Shown here piece after piece: positions 1 to 11,244 of a stretch of 64,000 bases of DNA; the first letter of the stretch is position 1, and each line of letters starts with the position of its first letter. Under the pieces are notes generated by a model that searched no databases, was not told where the DNA came from, and saw nothing but the letters and a program-made list of their open reading frames with translations. Source of the DNA: Spisula solida (taxonomy: Eukaryota; Mollusca; Bivalvia; Venerida; Mactridae); assembly GCA_947247005.1 (NCBI GenBank), contig OX365946.1:7510453-7574452 (forward strand). Reading direction: 5' to 3'. The translations under genes were made by a program, and so were the position numbers.

Positions 1-1579
1 ATCCGTACTGGACCATTTGACATGACTTTGTGTATACAAACCTGTCAGAGCCAATGGTAAACAGAACAATGCAACATGTATGTTAACTCCTATGAAATAA
101 GCACCCGCCTGACTATCGCAGTGAAAAACCTTGACCACATCCTGTCCACCGGGCGATCTGGATACGAGGTTCGGGTTTGTCCTTTTGTATATTGTCTAAA
201 TAATATACATTTATATACAATGTAAGTGATATCGTCGAAGGGCAAACTAACTGTATACTTACCTATATACTGTGTATCCTCTAAAATGTTTTTGGTGAGA
301 CATTCACCTACTGGAAGATCGAAGGATCGAACCCGAGTAGGCGTCCAATCCAAAATGGCTGTGGTTAGACTCTAGCTACTGGCAGTGAAATAATGGTAAC
401 CGTATGTCTGCCTAGTGCATGGCGTACATGTATGAGTTGGGAAGCAAAGTTGTTAAGAAAGTATATATATATGTATAGCTGTCTGATAAGCCATATTGGC
501 TGGTCCTATAAATAGGGGTCACGCTATTAATGAATAAACTAGTTTCTTACTTGATATTCTTTTTCGGTATAGCTTGGTGCAATGTACACTCATTAAAAGT
601 TATAAGTACACCAACACAGTAAATAGCGATACATGATACATGCAAATAGTGTATATCAATTTGCTTCTAGCTTGAAATATTACACAATAAAGATCTACAA
701 CATGTATGATATTATTTTTATCTAAAAGGTATTATGTTTAAACATGTTAGGAACTGTAAGTAGTGAAGTATTTAATGTCTCCGTATCCATAGATGTGGGT
801 TTATTACTTAACACATGCATGTCGATCGGTCGGTTGGTAGACTAAATGTTTTCCAATCAATAACTCCAGAACGGACGGACCTAGAGCCCACGGACTTTAA
901 GTGGGGGTTGTTCATCATCAGTAGATGACCCCCATTGGTTTTGAGGTCGCTATGGTTCAAAGGTCAAAATTACCGTGACCTTCGAATACACAACGGTTTC
1001 TGATCCACAATGTAAGAACGGTGGATTCTAAGATCGTAAAACTTCACAGACTGGTTGCTGATTTTCAAGAGAAGACTTCTACAAATTTGTAGGTCAATAG
1101 ATCAAAGGTCAAGGTCGTGGTGGCCTTTAGTATACATGGCTATTCAGTTGTCATGAGACATGCATATTTTACAAACCTCTCTCGTTCTTTCTGTATTCAG
1201 AATTCTTCAGATTTTATGTTTTTTGGGGTTTTGGTATTACTGGACAAAGTGTAATCAACATTTCAAGACATTGCACAATACACAGTGTTGTGCACGTGCA
1301 TTTTTCTGAATTTTGAGAATTCACGGTTCACTGCTTACACCAAGCCAAATACAAATATCCAATTATCGGATATTGTGATTATACTACTCGCATGAACACA
1401 TGCAAAAAATTAACAAGCTATAATGTATAATAAAAAAGATACAAGCATAACAAGGTGGTGTACTTATAACTTTTAATGAGTGTATATTCATTCATTCTGT
1501 CATATTGTAGGTTCGGAGTAAACAATAACAACAACTGATCAAAGCAAGCTGTAGTGAACATAGTGAGTAGTGTATATAT
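1..1579. other. Upstream region of the PhyH-family gene, repeats
   Basis: No coding sequence is supported. 785-1195 is a copy of the 7230 repeat family. 290-345 has a tRNA-like B box (gatcgaaggatcgaacccga). The 87-aa minus frame at 90-353 appears to be a translation of that repeat and shares only VRxFDLP with a similar frame at 36956. No clear TATA box is placed. Confidence 0.5.
785..1195 (+). repeat. Interspersed repeat, copy 1 of the 7230 family
   Basis: Shares the gtcggttggtagactaaatg-type block, tccaatcaataactcc, a gaggtcgctatgg / accgtgacctt core and the end ttttacaaacctctctcgtt with the copies at 7230 and 13146. Confidence 0.6.
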
Positions 1580-1710
1580 ATGGAGACACAGACGGTGAAA
1601 CTAGGGACACGGGAAGTAGAGTACCCGAGTAAATATCTACAGACCCTACAAGACAGCAATCATCTGATTGGGGATAGAGATGCTTTGTGGAAAGAACTGG
1701 ACGAGAAAGG
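1580..1710 (+). CDS. PhyH-family gene, exon 1 (start codon)
   Basis: Starts METQTVKLGTREVEYPSKYL and ends ...LDEKG, phase 2, before the donor GTATGT at 1711. The in-frame TAG at 1568-1570 rules out a longer N-terminus from this exon. It encodes residues 1-43 and part of 44. Confidence 0.82.
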
Positions 1711-4700
1711 GTATGTATGAGAAGTCAAATTATCCCACTACACGAGTAATACGTACATGTTGCACAATATATAGTAGCTTCCGGAACATCCCTGTCTGAA
1801 AGCGTTGACCTTTAAGCCTAGTACACTCTGGTCCTTTTTGCCTTGGGGATGTACTCCCGATGGAAATTAATGAGCTTCGGAAGGCGTCGAGAGCAGGTTC
1901 CTAGTGGTCTAGGGGAAGCTTCGGGGTCGTGAATGATTTCGCGACATCGGGAGGTATCGTGAAGCATCACTGGACATCAGAAAGTCATCCGGAGAACTGC
2001 CGATGTGCTCCCGAGATTATGCGTCAGTCTCACTGCCTCAGGAATGCAATTCAGGTAGGAATTAGGAGTTTCTGGAGCAAATTTCCTGACGTCTTTGAGA
2101 AGCTGCCCGATGTATCGGTTAAGGTTCGGGGATTCTTGTGACATTTTGTGACATCGGGGTAACATCGCGAATGTTTCCCGATGAACTCTCGACGTTATAA
2201 CGTAAATATGCCAGGGAGGCATTGCCGAAACATCCCCGAGCTTTGATGCATGGTCGGGTTGCTTCCGTGAAAATGCTTTTCCCCGAGGCATCCCAGAGAC
2301 TTCCCCGATGCATCAGCGAAGTTTTATTTAAATGTCGATGGCCATCGAGGATATCTAAATGTTCGGTGAATGTTCAACAACATTTCGGTGACACATTCCT
2401 GGTTTCGGGATTGTATCACCGAATATGCTTATAGGTGCATTGATATCGCAACTAACAAGCATCAATGTGACTATAAAGTTAACATCAAACGCTATTTAAC
2501 AAGGTACCTATACATCAAGGGGCTACACGACAAACAACAAGTACTAGATGCTCGTTTGGCTGTGCTACAACATATCCTTGCTGAAGGTGAAGACAAACTT
2601 GATCTGAGGAAAAATTGGGAAGAAGGTGTGCTTGACTTACGATGTGGAGGGGGTTGTCTTCCATATATGGAGGTAATAATAAAAAACGTTACGTTTCAAA
2701 ATGAATACTTAATGTATGCTTCAGTTATTTGCTGATTCGTGGAATGCATAACCGAGAAGAAGTATTGAATGCTCGATTGGCAGTTTTAGAGAAAATAAAG
2801 AAGTTGGATAAACCTACTTTAGATCAGTCGCATCCTTGGCAAGAAGGTTATCTCGACCATAGATGTGACCATGGGTGTATACCATCCTTTCAGGTGTGGT
2901 ACAACTATTGACATTGTTTGCTTAAAGCGATCAGCTTTCGTACATGCTTTTAAATAGGTAAATACTTCGAGTTCAGAAGTTCTTGCCTTTAAATACATGT
3001 AAACAGGTTATTACTATGGATTTTTGTTCTTGATTTTCAATATGTTAACGCTATGGGTTAAGAAGTTCTTGCCTTTAAAAAGGGTAATCCTCCTGATTAT
3101 AGAAGTTCTTGCTTTTAAAAAGGGTAATCCTCCTGATTTTAGAAGTTCTTGCTTTTAAATAGGTCAATACTACGGGTTAAGAAGTTCTTGCATCCTGATT
3201 CAAATACGAAAAACAGAAATTCTTAAGATAATTCTTTTTGATCGTTTACAATGTTCCCTTATTTGGTATTTCTATGAGGTGACCGTTGATTAGAATTAAA
3301 ACAATGTAAATAATAAATACTTTTAGTTGTATCTAACATTTGCTCTTTCTGAACAGCAGTTATGTTCGAATTGACGAAGGTATTCAAAATATTGATAATA
3401 ATGATCAATTTATTTTTTTAGTTTGCAATGCAAACATCATTGAGTACCCAAAAGAGTATACAATAACTAACATAAACATTCTAAAACATTCCGAATGTTT
3501 CCATGTTTTAGTTACTTCAAAGTCTTTCTCGAAACCAATCTGAACATCGGTATGTGAGGGCCACAGAAAATGATGAAAACTATAGGATTATATATAAGAC
3601 ACATAGACGTTAATTCACCAACACCTCTACATAAATGAAATGATTTTGTGATAGTATATTGGAACGTAGCCGTTGAAATTTGCCCAACAACAAATTGGCT
3701 ATGACTTATATAGTGTTCCTGTGTGAAATATCATGTTGTATTATCTCGAGAACACCCATAGACAACATATCAACGTGTTGTTTGCCTTCATATTTCAGGG
3801 TAGAAACGATATAACACATTCAGATGTTGTAAATAGAGTGCTGGAAGGTCCAAGACGTAAGTATACAAATACAATGGGGGTACTGTTTAATCAACGCGCT
3901 TACGGAATTCTTAAAAGTGCGCGAAATGTTTATTCCTTTATATTTTTTAATAGTTGCAAATTGAGGTAAAGGGCTATGTAATACTATTTAAAATGTTTCA
4001 CTTAATGAATTCCTACAAATCATATGTCCCTAAAATGTAGTTATTGAAAAATTATAAAAAAATAAATTTGTGCTTAACTAAGATTTTCGTAAGTGCTTTG
4101 ATAAAACAGTATCTGTCTGCAATAATATTTAAATGTTTTAATAGTTGGTGGAATAGTGGGGGTCCGTTAGGAGAAGAAAATTGCACAGTAACCACTAAAA
4201 CAGGGAAAATTTGTGTCGCAAGCGATGTTTTTCATACACACGATACACTAAATAGGTAAATGATTGACAGATAGATTTTCTCATGTCTTAAAGGTTTATG
4301 TATTGCAATACATGTACATTTAGAAATGCTTTTGGTGTTGTGATAAACAAAACAAGGTTATATGCTAGCAAATTGTGATGGGGATTTTTCAAAAGTATGT
4401 GGCAACATGGTCATGGACAAGGGAAATACGTGCAACGTGAGCATGGCATAACTCTGGAATAGATATGGGTATACGTCTTATAAACATATATGTAAAGCAT
4501 AATTATATAATAAAGTACTTGATACGTTCACAGAAACGTTTTGGACACGTACTTTAGCTGAAACGAAAAAGTACATACGTTTTGATGATGAAGTTTCAAA
4601 AGTTAAGAATTTGGTATACATTCTACTTTTGAAGGGATGGAATATTTGGTTTACTTATTCATTACCCTAACTATGAATGGCTTAAATCGGTTCACATTAT

Positions 4701-7700
4701 TTATTGACACCTATACCTACAAGATAACATACGACTATGTCAATTATTCAGAGAGGTTTAAAAATGCGTTTTCATTTGTGTGTTTGTTTATAGTCAGGTT
4801 AACGCCGTTTCTCAACAAATGATCACCTCTTATATACAGCGGACGATTCAACTATTGCCCTGGCCAGTTTTTCTGTATTCTAACCAGTACTAACTTACCC
4901 TTCCACAAGGAACCAAACACTTTTGCACTAACTGGATGGAACCGTCAATGTTACAACATTTGTACATCTCTAATGGATTGTAAAATAAGGCACCATACAT
5001 TTGTTTAACATCAACGTTAATATTGGAGCTGTTTTATTTATTTTAGCTTTCAAGTTTTTCGAAACATTGTTTGGTGAACATCCGAGGACATTTGATTATA
5101 AATGGTTACGGTGAGTGGAGGCTTTGTTACAGTATCGATACTTACTAAGTATGGCAAGCGCATGTTGTTTTTCAATTTACGCAACAATATTGAGTGTAGG
5201 ACAGATAGATTGATACTGTTTTTATTATGCATTAGGTATCATCTATTTAGCAAATTCGTACGGCGTCTCATCATATTATTGCCCAACAACTGAAGAAGAG
5301 ATCACTTTAAAAACTGAGGTAAAGATCACTTTACAAACTAAAGTTGAGAAGTAGAGATCGCTTTACAAACTGAAGTAGAGATCACTTTACAAATTGAAGT
5401 AGCGATCACTTTACAAACTGAAGTAGAGATCACTTTACAAACTGAAGTAGAGATCACTTTACAAACTGGAGTAGAAATCACTTTACAAACTAAAGTTGAG
5501 AAGTAGAGATCACTTTACAAACTGAAGTAGAGATCACTTTACAAACTGAAGTAGAGATCACTTTACAAACTGAAGTAGAGATCACTTTACAAACTGGAGT
5601 AGAAATCACTTTACAAACTGAAGTTGAGAAGTAGAGATCACTTTACAAACTGGAGTAGAGATCACTTTACAAACTGAAGTTGAGAAGTAGAGATCACTTT
5701 ACAAACTGAAGTAGAGATCACTTTACAAACTGAAGTAGAGATCACTTTACAAACTGAAGTAGAGATCACTTTACAAACTGAAGTAGAGATCACTTTACAA
5801 ACTGAAGTAGAGATCACTTTACAAACTGAAGTAGAGATCACTTTACAAACTGTACAAACGGAAGTAGGGATCACTTTACAAACTGAAGTAGAAATCACTT
5901 TACAAACTGAAGTAGAGATCACTTTACAAACTGAAGTAGAGATCACTTTACAAACTGGAGTAGAGATCACTTTACAAACTGGAGTAGAGATCACTTTACA
6001 AACTGAAGTTGAGATCACTTTACAAACTGAAGTAGAGATCACTTTACGAACTGAAGTTGAGATCACTTTACAAACTGAAGTAGAGATCACTTTACAAACT
6101 GAAGTAGAGATCACTTCACAAACTGAAGTAGAGATCACTTCTCAAACTGAAGTAGAGATCACTTTACACTCTGACGTAGGGTTATAATATTTCATGTTAT
6201 ACTTATATTTGCCATGTTTACAATCACATAGAGTTATTGCTTAGGGAAGAGCTGTAGTTAAGTTTTGCAATTACTGTCCAGTTAGAATAAGATTAGAGTG
6301 ACGCAGTGGTCGAGTCCACTATTACGGTGTAAAATCAATTATATCTTTAGGCTTACACAAACATCTCTAATTTCAATGCTAAACTTAAATACGATATTCG
6401 CTCTACCTGTTCAGACAATGGTTGTAATATTGTGTGTACACATAAACGACACCGTCAATCTCACAATATCCTAACCGGACAGTCGTGGCTTGACGCTTTT
6501 ACCCATGCATCATGTCTTTTGTATACTTGTATAATGTAAAGCGTACATATTATTTGAGTATGTATGTTTAAACGAAAGTAATTTCCTTGAAATTTTAACC
6601 GTGATACATGTTTGGGATTTCTACCATTAACGTATTGCCATTATCATGTATGTGCATGTGTACCAGTGGATTGCATTTGATCGAACATTAGTTAATGCCC
6701 CTATATACATGTGTAAGGGTAGTTCATGTTGAATGTTACAGTGCGGTACACAGACAAGCATTTACTGGTGCTCATGTAGACAACGTATACATGGCTCGAG
6801 GTACACCCACCTTGGTCACCATGTGGACACCATTTGGAGACGTGGACCCAACTATTGGCTGTCTGGCTGTCTGTGAAGGATCAAATAAGTTACCAAGGTA
6901 TTATAGTCCGGATAAATTAACATTACCTTCGACGCATAACTTAACAGTTTATTTATTGTCTATAATTTAATTTCGGCCTTTGTTTTTATTAGCCGGTCGA
7001 GGCTTATTTGTTCGCACTTATCCCCTACCTCACAGGTCAACTGAAATTAAAATACAATGTACTTTAATTGTTGCTTACAAAACACAGGAAGCTCCGGCTA
7101 CTTTAACTGTCGCATTTGGTTTAAATGCTGATGTTTGTTTGTTTACGATCGACTGACACAGTCGCAAGGGCGTGGTCATCCGGTTTGTTCTCTGCCAGTG
7201 ACCCCACTTTTTAGGGAATAATAAACACAGTTACTACCTACTGTGAAAATGTTGTATGAAACCTGTGACTGTATCTGAAATACATATTGTATTTAAATTA
7301 TTGGTAGAAGGTCCATCTTTGTCTTTATGGAAGCGTATTCATTTATATTTATTCATTTGGGTAATGTTTTACTAACATTGATATTGAGATCAAAGACGAA
7401 GATTGTAGCATATGGCTTTGCACATGTCGGTCGGTATGTTGGTCGGAGGTCCAAATGGTTTCCGTTCAATTACTCAACAACGCTTTACCCTAGGATCTTC
7501 AAACTTTACATGGAGGTTGGCCATCAACAGTTGAGGACCGCTCTCGATTTTGAGGTCACTGTGACCTTTACCGTTTCTGACTATTAGGCTGTAATGGGGG
7601 TGGGGGGCATACGTGTTTTACAAACACCTCTTGTTATTTTAGTTTTGAGAAGATGCATAGTACATACAGCCAGGTGGACGTGGAAAAGGTCAATTTAAAC

Positions 7701-10638
7701 GGTAACCTTTTATATCTACATGTATATTGCTTGTTCTAGAACGTGTCATCAATCAGGATCATGCTGTTTCGTCGTATATCACCACAGTTTAGTTTAATCT
7801 CCGGTTTTCTTCTCGTGTGTTAAGATTCTCAAATTTGAGGACATCTCTTCCATGGATAGAACTACTGCTTACTGGGAGCCAAATCATATTACACGGATTC
7901 CGCATAATTGTGTTTCACTTCAACTTTGGTGAAGTAACATACATGTATATAGACAAGGGTGTTGCCAATATATAAACGGATTACTGGCTTGCTTTGCGCA
8001 GTGGTGGTACCATAGTCAATGAGGTTTACCCGAGGCGTGGTTATTGCTAGTTGAAAACTATCAACCGGTTACTGGTGTGTTGTGATAAAGTTACATTAAT
8101 ATTTGTGCAACCTTTTTAGGAGTTGTTGCGATAGTCGAGTGGTCGTTCGTACTTCACATTGCTATGCGATGGCACCGAACAGTAATTGTTCGAACCCATC
8201 CCACTAAATGTTCAAGCTATTCTATATATAGCAAGTACATCATCTATTTATAACATACTGTTTTAGGATCTGGCTGGTTTACCACTGATCCATGGGAAAT
8301 CACAGATACGTTTGGTGGACAATGGAAAACTACAACATACGAAGCCGGCGATGTTTTAATATTTGGAATGAAGTAAATATTGCATAACTATTTATCAAAG
8401 ACACAAGATATCCTTTCTGCTACCATAGCGTTCTAATGTAGACTCGCCGGGATGGCCATTTCGGCCTTCGGTAGTTTTCTACCTAAATGCCCAAAAACGG
8501 GAATTTGCTGTCATGGGTACACAGGCATCCCAGACTAAAGGATATTACGGGCCCAGGGTTAAAAACATGTTTTTGGGTCCGCTGAACACCTTTAAAGAGG
8601 GATTTGGACGTAGATTATCAGAAACTGAAATTACTGGTCCTACCCGCCATTGCGATACGATTCCATGTGGAATTGCAATAACATTTAGGGCCAAAAAGTT
8701 TTTATTTTTCTGAAGAAGGAATATATGGTTAGACAAAGGGGTCAGGATCAATGCCCTAAAGTGGCCCAAAAGTAGGCCTGTCAAGCTAAAAAAATGTTTT
8801 TCGCGCAAGGGTCACCGTCACATCGTCATTTCCGGTGACCTTTAGTCGAAATGTTGACAATTTTTCCTACTTTCAGTTTGGGACAGGTGTGTAGCATCCG
8901 GATGTTTCGAGTTTTTATCAGTGCTGCAAGTCAATAGTGTCTCAGGGACGGGGTATAAGGACCATATGAATTTCTCATAGCCCCCCCCCCAAAAAAAATA
9001 TCGTGGTATCGGAAAGGATATAGCTCGAGAACTCTAGCCTCATCAATAAATAAACATTGATAATAGTAACACTGCACCGTTTGTTATCAGCGTATATTGA
9101 AAGAGTATGCATGTATATTAATGCATTAACATTGATTATGTACTCGTTTTAACAAATTGGACATCGAACATACATGTAATTTTCAATTTTGTTTGTAAAC
9201 GTTTGTAAAGGCTAGTGTTATCATCGGCAAACTATATACACACTGTGTTAATTATATAACACATAGTAACCATGGATATACGCTCATGTTTTCTATAATC
9301 ATTACAAATACGGGGTTTGTTCGATAAGTACGCGTTATTTATTTTTCTAAATTTTTTGTATCACTATTCAAAATCTCATCAAAATTGGCATGAACGTAGT
9401 ACAACTTATTGTGAATATGTTGCATGAACCATGTGATAGTCTTTCTTAAATTATTGACAGAAGGTCCATCTATTTCTTCAAGTATGGAAGTTTGGTCACT
9501 ACATCTAGAGAACAGTCATCAGTTCAATTACGCATATATACGTATATTATATTGTGCTTAGTATAGGACTCGAACTTGTAAATGACTGAAAAAGATTGTA
9601 AGAAAACCGCGTTAGCATGCTATTTACAAAGGAAAATACACTTAGACCATAAGCTGACAACACAATGATTTAATTACCATTATGTGTTCGTATTTATACT
9701 GAAAACATTCTATTGTAGAACTGTACATATGTCCACTGCAAATTTGACGGACCTTGTTCGGATCAGCTGTGATACCAGGTATTTATTATTGAAGGGTCAT
9801 ATATTCTATATTTAGACATCCCTATGGAAACGTACGTGTTCCTTTCTCTCTGCAATGGTTTTAACTGCACGAAGTTCTGATAACGCCTGTGCCACAATCA
9901 ACCCCGGATGCTGATCGGAGGTTTTATGTAGATGTTGGACCTGGGTGGCACCCATGCCTGGGGACAAATCGAGCATATTGGTTCTCTTCAAACATGGTAT
10001 CAACTGCTCCGGTCCGCTGAATTATGTAGGCCACGGGGTCAAAGCCTTTGTTTTCAGATTGTCAACATTTTAATGGCATCTGCTTTTAAACAACTGAATG
10101 GATTTGACAAAACTGCACATCAAAGGTCTGTATGTGGTCCTCTTTACGATAGTTTCAACCAGTCGGTGCCGCTACATAATTATGTAGACCTAGGTCATGG
10201 GGTCAAATTACTGGTTTGAGGAGTGAAAACCTTTAAAATTACACCCCTTTCTAAATCAACGAACACATATTGACCAAACACTACTTGAATAATACCTTAA
10301 TGGTAGAAACAGTTAATGTCTGCTACACGTTATGCTCATACGGGCCTAACGTTTGTATTTTAGTTTATTCAAAAGGTCGATGGTCTCAGACGAGCCATAT
10401 GGGACCATCTTGCCGGGCGCTCTTGTTATCGAATATATATAATATATATAGCTCCCTCCATAAATAAAGTATTTATTATTATTATAATACTAGGTGGCAG
10501 CCAAACAGTGAGCCGGCAGATCCAAGATATGTTGGAGACCTGAAACCTATAGCAAAGTTTGGACTACATGCAACAGATGCGGATAAGCCAAGGGCGGTAA
10601 CCATGGAAGAGTTAAAGTTTAAATGGGGATTTCAGTAG
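1580..10638 (+). CDS. Phytanoyl-CoA dioxygenase (PhyH) family oxygenase, nine-exon gene
   Basis: Joined exons 1580-1710, 2504-2672 (or 2725-2893), 3799-3856, 5047-5110, 6742-6897, 7643-7701, 8267-8372, 9719-9778 and 10494-10638 give 948 bases, 315 residues plus stop; all introns are GT/AG and every phase matches. The protein looks like a single double-stranded beta-helix oxygenase of the PhyH family, which couples 2-oxoglutarate decarboxylation to substrate hydroxylation at Fe(II). Likely iron ligands are H152 and D154 (GAHVDNVYM) and H251 (TVHMS), with R262 (LVRISCDTRW) placed to hold 2-oxoglutarate. These follow the family's HxD...H...R pattern. No signal peptide or membrane segment is visible, so a soluble intracellular enzyme is likely. 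An in-frame stop at 1568-1570 supports the start at 1580. The substrate cannot be told; it need not be phytanoyl-CoA. A poly(A) signal lies at 11239. Confidence 0.88.
1769..2440. repeat. CGATG-rich insert in intron 1
   Basis: This stretch is more GC-rich than its surroundings and dense in cgatg, acatcg, cccgatg and catcg words, with several overlapping 60-100 aa frames on both strands, none recognisable. It looks like a degenerate tandem or mobile sequence between exons 1 and 2. Borders are approximate. Confidence 0.4.
2504..2672 (+). CDS. PhyH-family gene, alternative exon 2a
   Basis: 169 bases, entering in phase 2 and leaving in phase 0. It encodes 56 residues starting YLYIKGLHDKQQVLDARLAV and ending RCGGGCLPYME (residues 45-100). 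The acceptor aacaag at 2498-2503 has a poor pyrimidine tract; the donor is GTAATA at 2673. It is a paralogue of the next exon, with 26 of 56 positions identical by eye, so the two are most likely used as alternatives. Confidence 0.8.
2725..2893 (+). CDS. PhyH-family gene, alternative exon 2b
   Basis: Also 169 bases with the same phases as exon 2a. It encodes YLLIRGMHNREEVLNARLAV...RCDHGCIPSFQ. The acceptor is gcttcag (ends 2724) and the donor GTGTGG (2894). Only 52 bases separate it from exon 2a. Using both exons shifts the frame, and so does skipping both. Confidence 0.8.
2975..3200 (+). repeat. About 40-bp tandem repeat in intron 2
   Basis: The core agaagttcttgcnttttaaa recurs at 3061, 3101, 3141 and about 3180, with a diverged outlier at 2975. 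Between cores lies agggtaatcctcctgatt. The array sits just downstream of exon 2b. Confidence 0.8.
3799..3856 (+). CDS. PhyH-family gene, exon 3
   Basis: Phase 0 in, phase 1 out; encodes GRNDITHSDVVNRVLEGPR (residues 101-119). The acceptor is tatttcag, the donor GTAAGT. The VLEGP run is typical of the N-terminal helix region in this subfamily. Confidence 0.82.
5047..5110 (+). CDS. PhyH-family gene, exon 4
   Basis: Phase 1 in, phase 2 out; encodes FKFFETLFGEHPRTFDYKWL and the R completed across the junction (residues 121-141). The acceptor is tattttag, the donor GTGAGT. The FDYKWLR stretch leads into the iron-binding exon. Confidence 0.85.
5291..6180 (+). repeat. 24-bp minisatellite in intron 4
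   Basis: About 35 copies of gaagtagagatcactttaca plus four bases (24 bp in total), with gaagttgagaag variants that add 8 bp. The unit is a multiple of three, so long open frames appear on both strands (for example VISTSVCK repeated on the minus strand). The 8-bp insertions break the frames and the array lies inside an intron, so it is not read as coding. Confidence 0.92.
6296..6475 (+). mobile_element. SINE-like repeat, family 3, copy 1
   Basis: Shares gacgcagtggtcgagtcc and gttcagacaatggttgtaat with the copy at 48920-49100, including the tail gtgtacacat. The first part resembles a tRNA A box (cagtggtcgagt). It lies in intron 4. Confidence 0.55.
6742..6897 (+). CDS. PhyH-family gene, exon 5 (HxD iron site)
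   Basis: Phase 2 in, phase 2 out; residues 142-192 plus part of 193. It holds AFTGAHVDNVYMARGTPTLV with the HxD motif (H152, D154), followed by WTPFGDVDPTIGCLAVCEGS, as expected for the core strands of a PhyH fold. The acceptor is gttacag, the donor GTATTA. Confidence 0.9.
7230..7640 (+). repeat. Interspersed repeat with gaggtcactgtgaccttt core, copy 2
   Basis: Shares gtaccatgg-poor but clear blocks with 785-1195 (+) and 13146-13425 (-): a ggtcggt block, an aactttacatgga block, the ggtcactgtgaccttt core and the end tgttttacaaacacctcttgt. The right end touches the acceptor of exon 6. Confidence 0.7.
7643..7701 (+). CDS. PhyH-family gene, exon 6
   Basis: Phase 2 in, phase 1 out; encodes FEKMHSTYSQVDVEKVNLN (residues 194-212). 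The acceptor ttgttattttag is partly built from the adjacent repeat; the donor is GTAACC. Confidence 0.78.
8129..8216 (+). mobile_element. tRNA-like SINE fragment
   Basis: Contains a degenerate A box (gatagtcgagtggtcgttcg) and a B box (tgttcgaaccc) at tRNA-like spacing. It does not fold as a full tRNA. It lies in intron 6. Confidence 0.4.
8267..8372 (+). CDS. PhyH-family gene, exon 7
   Basis: Phase 1 in, phase 2 out; encodes SGWFTTDPWEITDTFGGQWK followed by TTTYEAGDVLIFGM (residues 214-247). The GDVLIFGM run precedes the second iron-ligand histidine. The acceptor is ctgttttag, the donor GTAAAT. Confidence 0.9.
9405..9530 (+). repeat. Fragment of the 7230 repeat family
   Basis: gacagaaggtccatctatttct and the preceding gaatatgttgcatgaa match the left part of the 7230 copy (ggtagaaggtccatctttgtc). 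It lies in intron 7. Confidence 0.5.
9719..9778 (+). CDS. PhyH-family gene, exon 8 (second His and Arg)
   Basis: Phase 2 in, phase 2 out; encodes TVHMSTANLTDLVRISCDT (residues 249-267). H251 is the distal iron ligand and R262 the likely 2-oxoglutarate anchor. The acceptor is tattgtag, the donor GTATTT. Confidence 0.9.
9890..10230 (+). repeat. Interspersed repeat in intron 8, internal duplication
   Basis: aattatgtaggccacggggtcaaa and aattatgtagacctaggtcatggggtcaaa are two diverged copies of one motif about 160 bases apart. The 95-aa frame across it shows no recognisable protein. It is judged a repeat from this composition only. Confidence 0.4.
10494..10638 (+). CDS. PhyH-family gene, exon 9 (stop codon)
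   Basis: Phase 2 in; encodes WQPNSEPADPRYVGDLKPIA...MEELKFKWGFQ and TAG at 10636-10638 (residues 269-315). The RWQP that starts here follows the CDTR of exon 8, a typical C-terminal border of the fold. Confidence 0.88.
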
Positions 10639-11244
10639 TGCGTGGTAATTCCGATAACGTTAAATGATGTCTTAGTAAAACGTACAAACTAACGTTGAAT
10701 TGTGCGCTATTGTTGCAAATACTGTTTTGAACTGTAAACATATCCCGGTATATAAATTTCGTTCTCAGATGAATTTTCATAACTAGCGAGTAAAAGGTGA
10801 CAGTAGTTATGTGTATATATGTTGATTGATACTTTTGTCAGTGTCTTTAATATGAAATTTAAAAATTAAAATACTACTGGCCAACATTGCTTCGGGAAGG
10901 AGACATATATCAGTTATATTATTATCGCCATCAGCCAGACGTCATGACGTACAGCGATTGGTTGTATATATCTTTGTTTTGTGTACTTCATTTTGTATTA
11001 AAAAAAACAAATAATTATATTGCATTTTAAAAATGGATATCCATCAGTTTTTTTAAAAGGATTAAAAACCCCTGATATAATCCATTGCCTAATAACTTTG
11101 GATCGCCACTTGTTGAGATAGTATATTTTACTGTTTGCATATTTGTGTATTTAATAATGCGATGCGAGTCACGTGTTCTGTCTCTGTCTGTTATTTGAAT
11201 AGTTTTGTCTAATTTGTTATTTGATTGTACAGTAAAGCAATAAA
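10639..11244 (+). other. Probable 3' UTR of the PhyH-family gene
   Basis: An AATAAA at 11239-11244 is followed by a GT-rich stretch (tgattgtattatactagtgttat), the usual layout of a poly(A) site. No earlier AATAAA is seen after the stop, so this is the nearest candidate. Confidence 0.45.

Noticed and set aside
5662..6138. 158-codon minus-strand frame of VISTSVCK repeats
   Set aside because: It is the intronic 24-bp minisatellite read in one of its open frames; insertions break it and the host gene splices around it.
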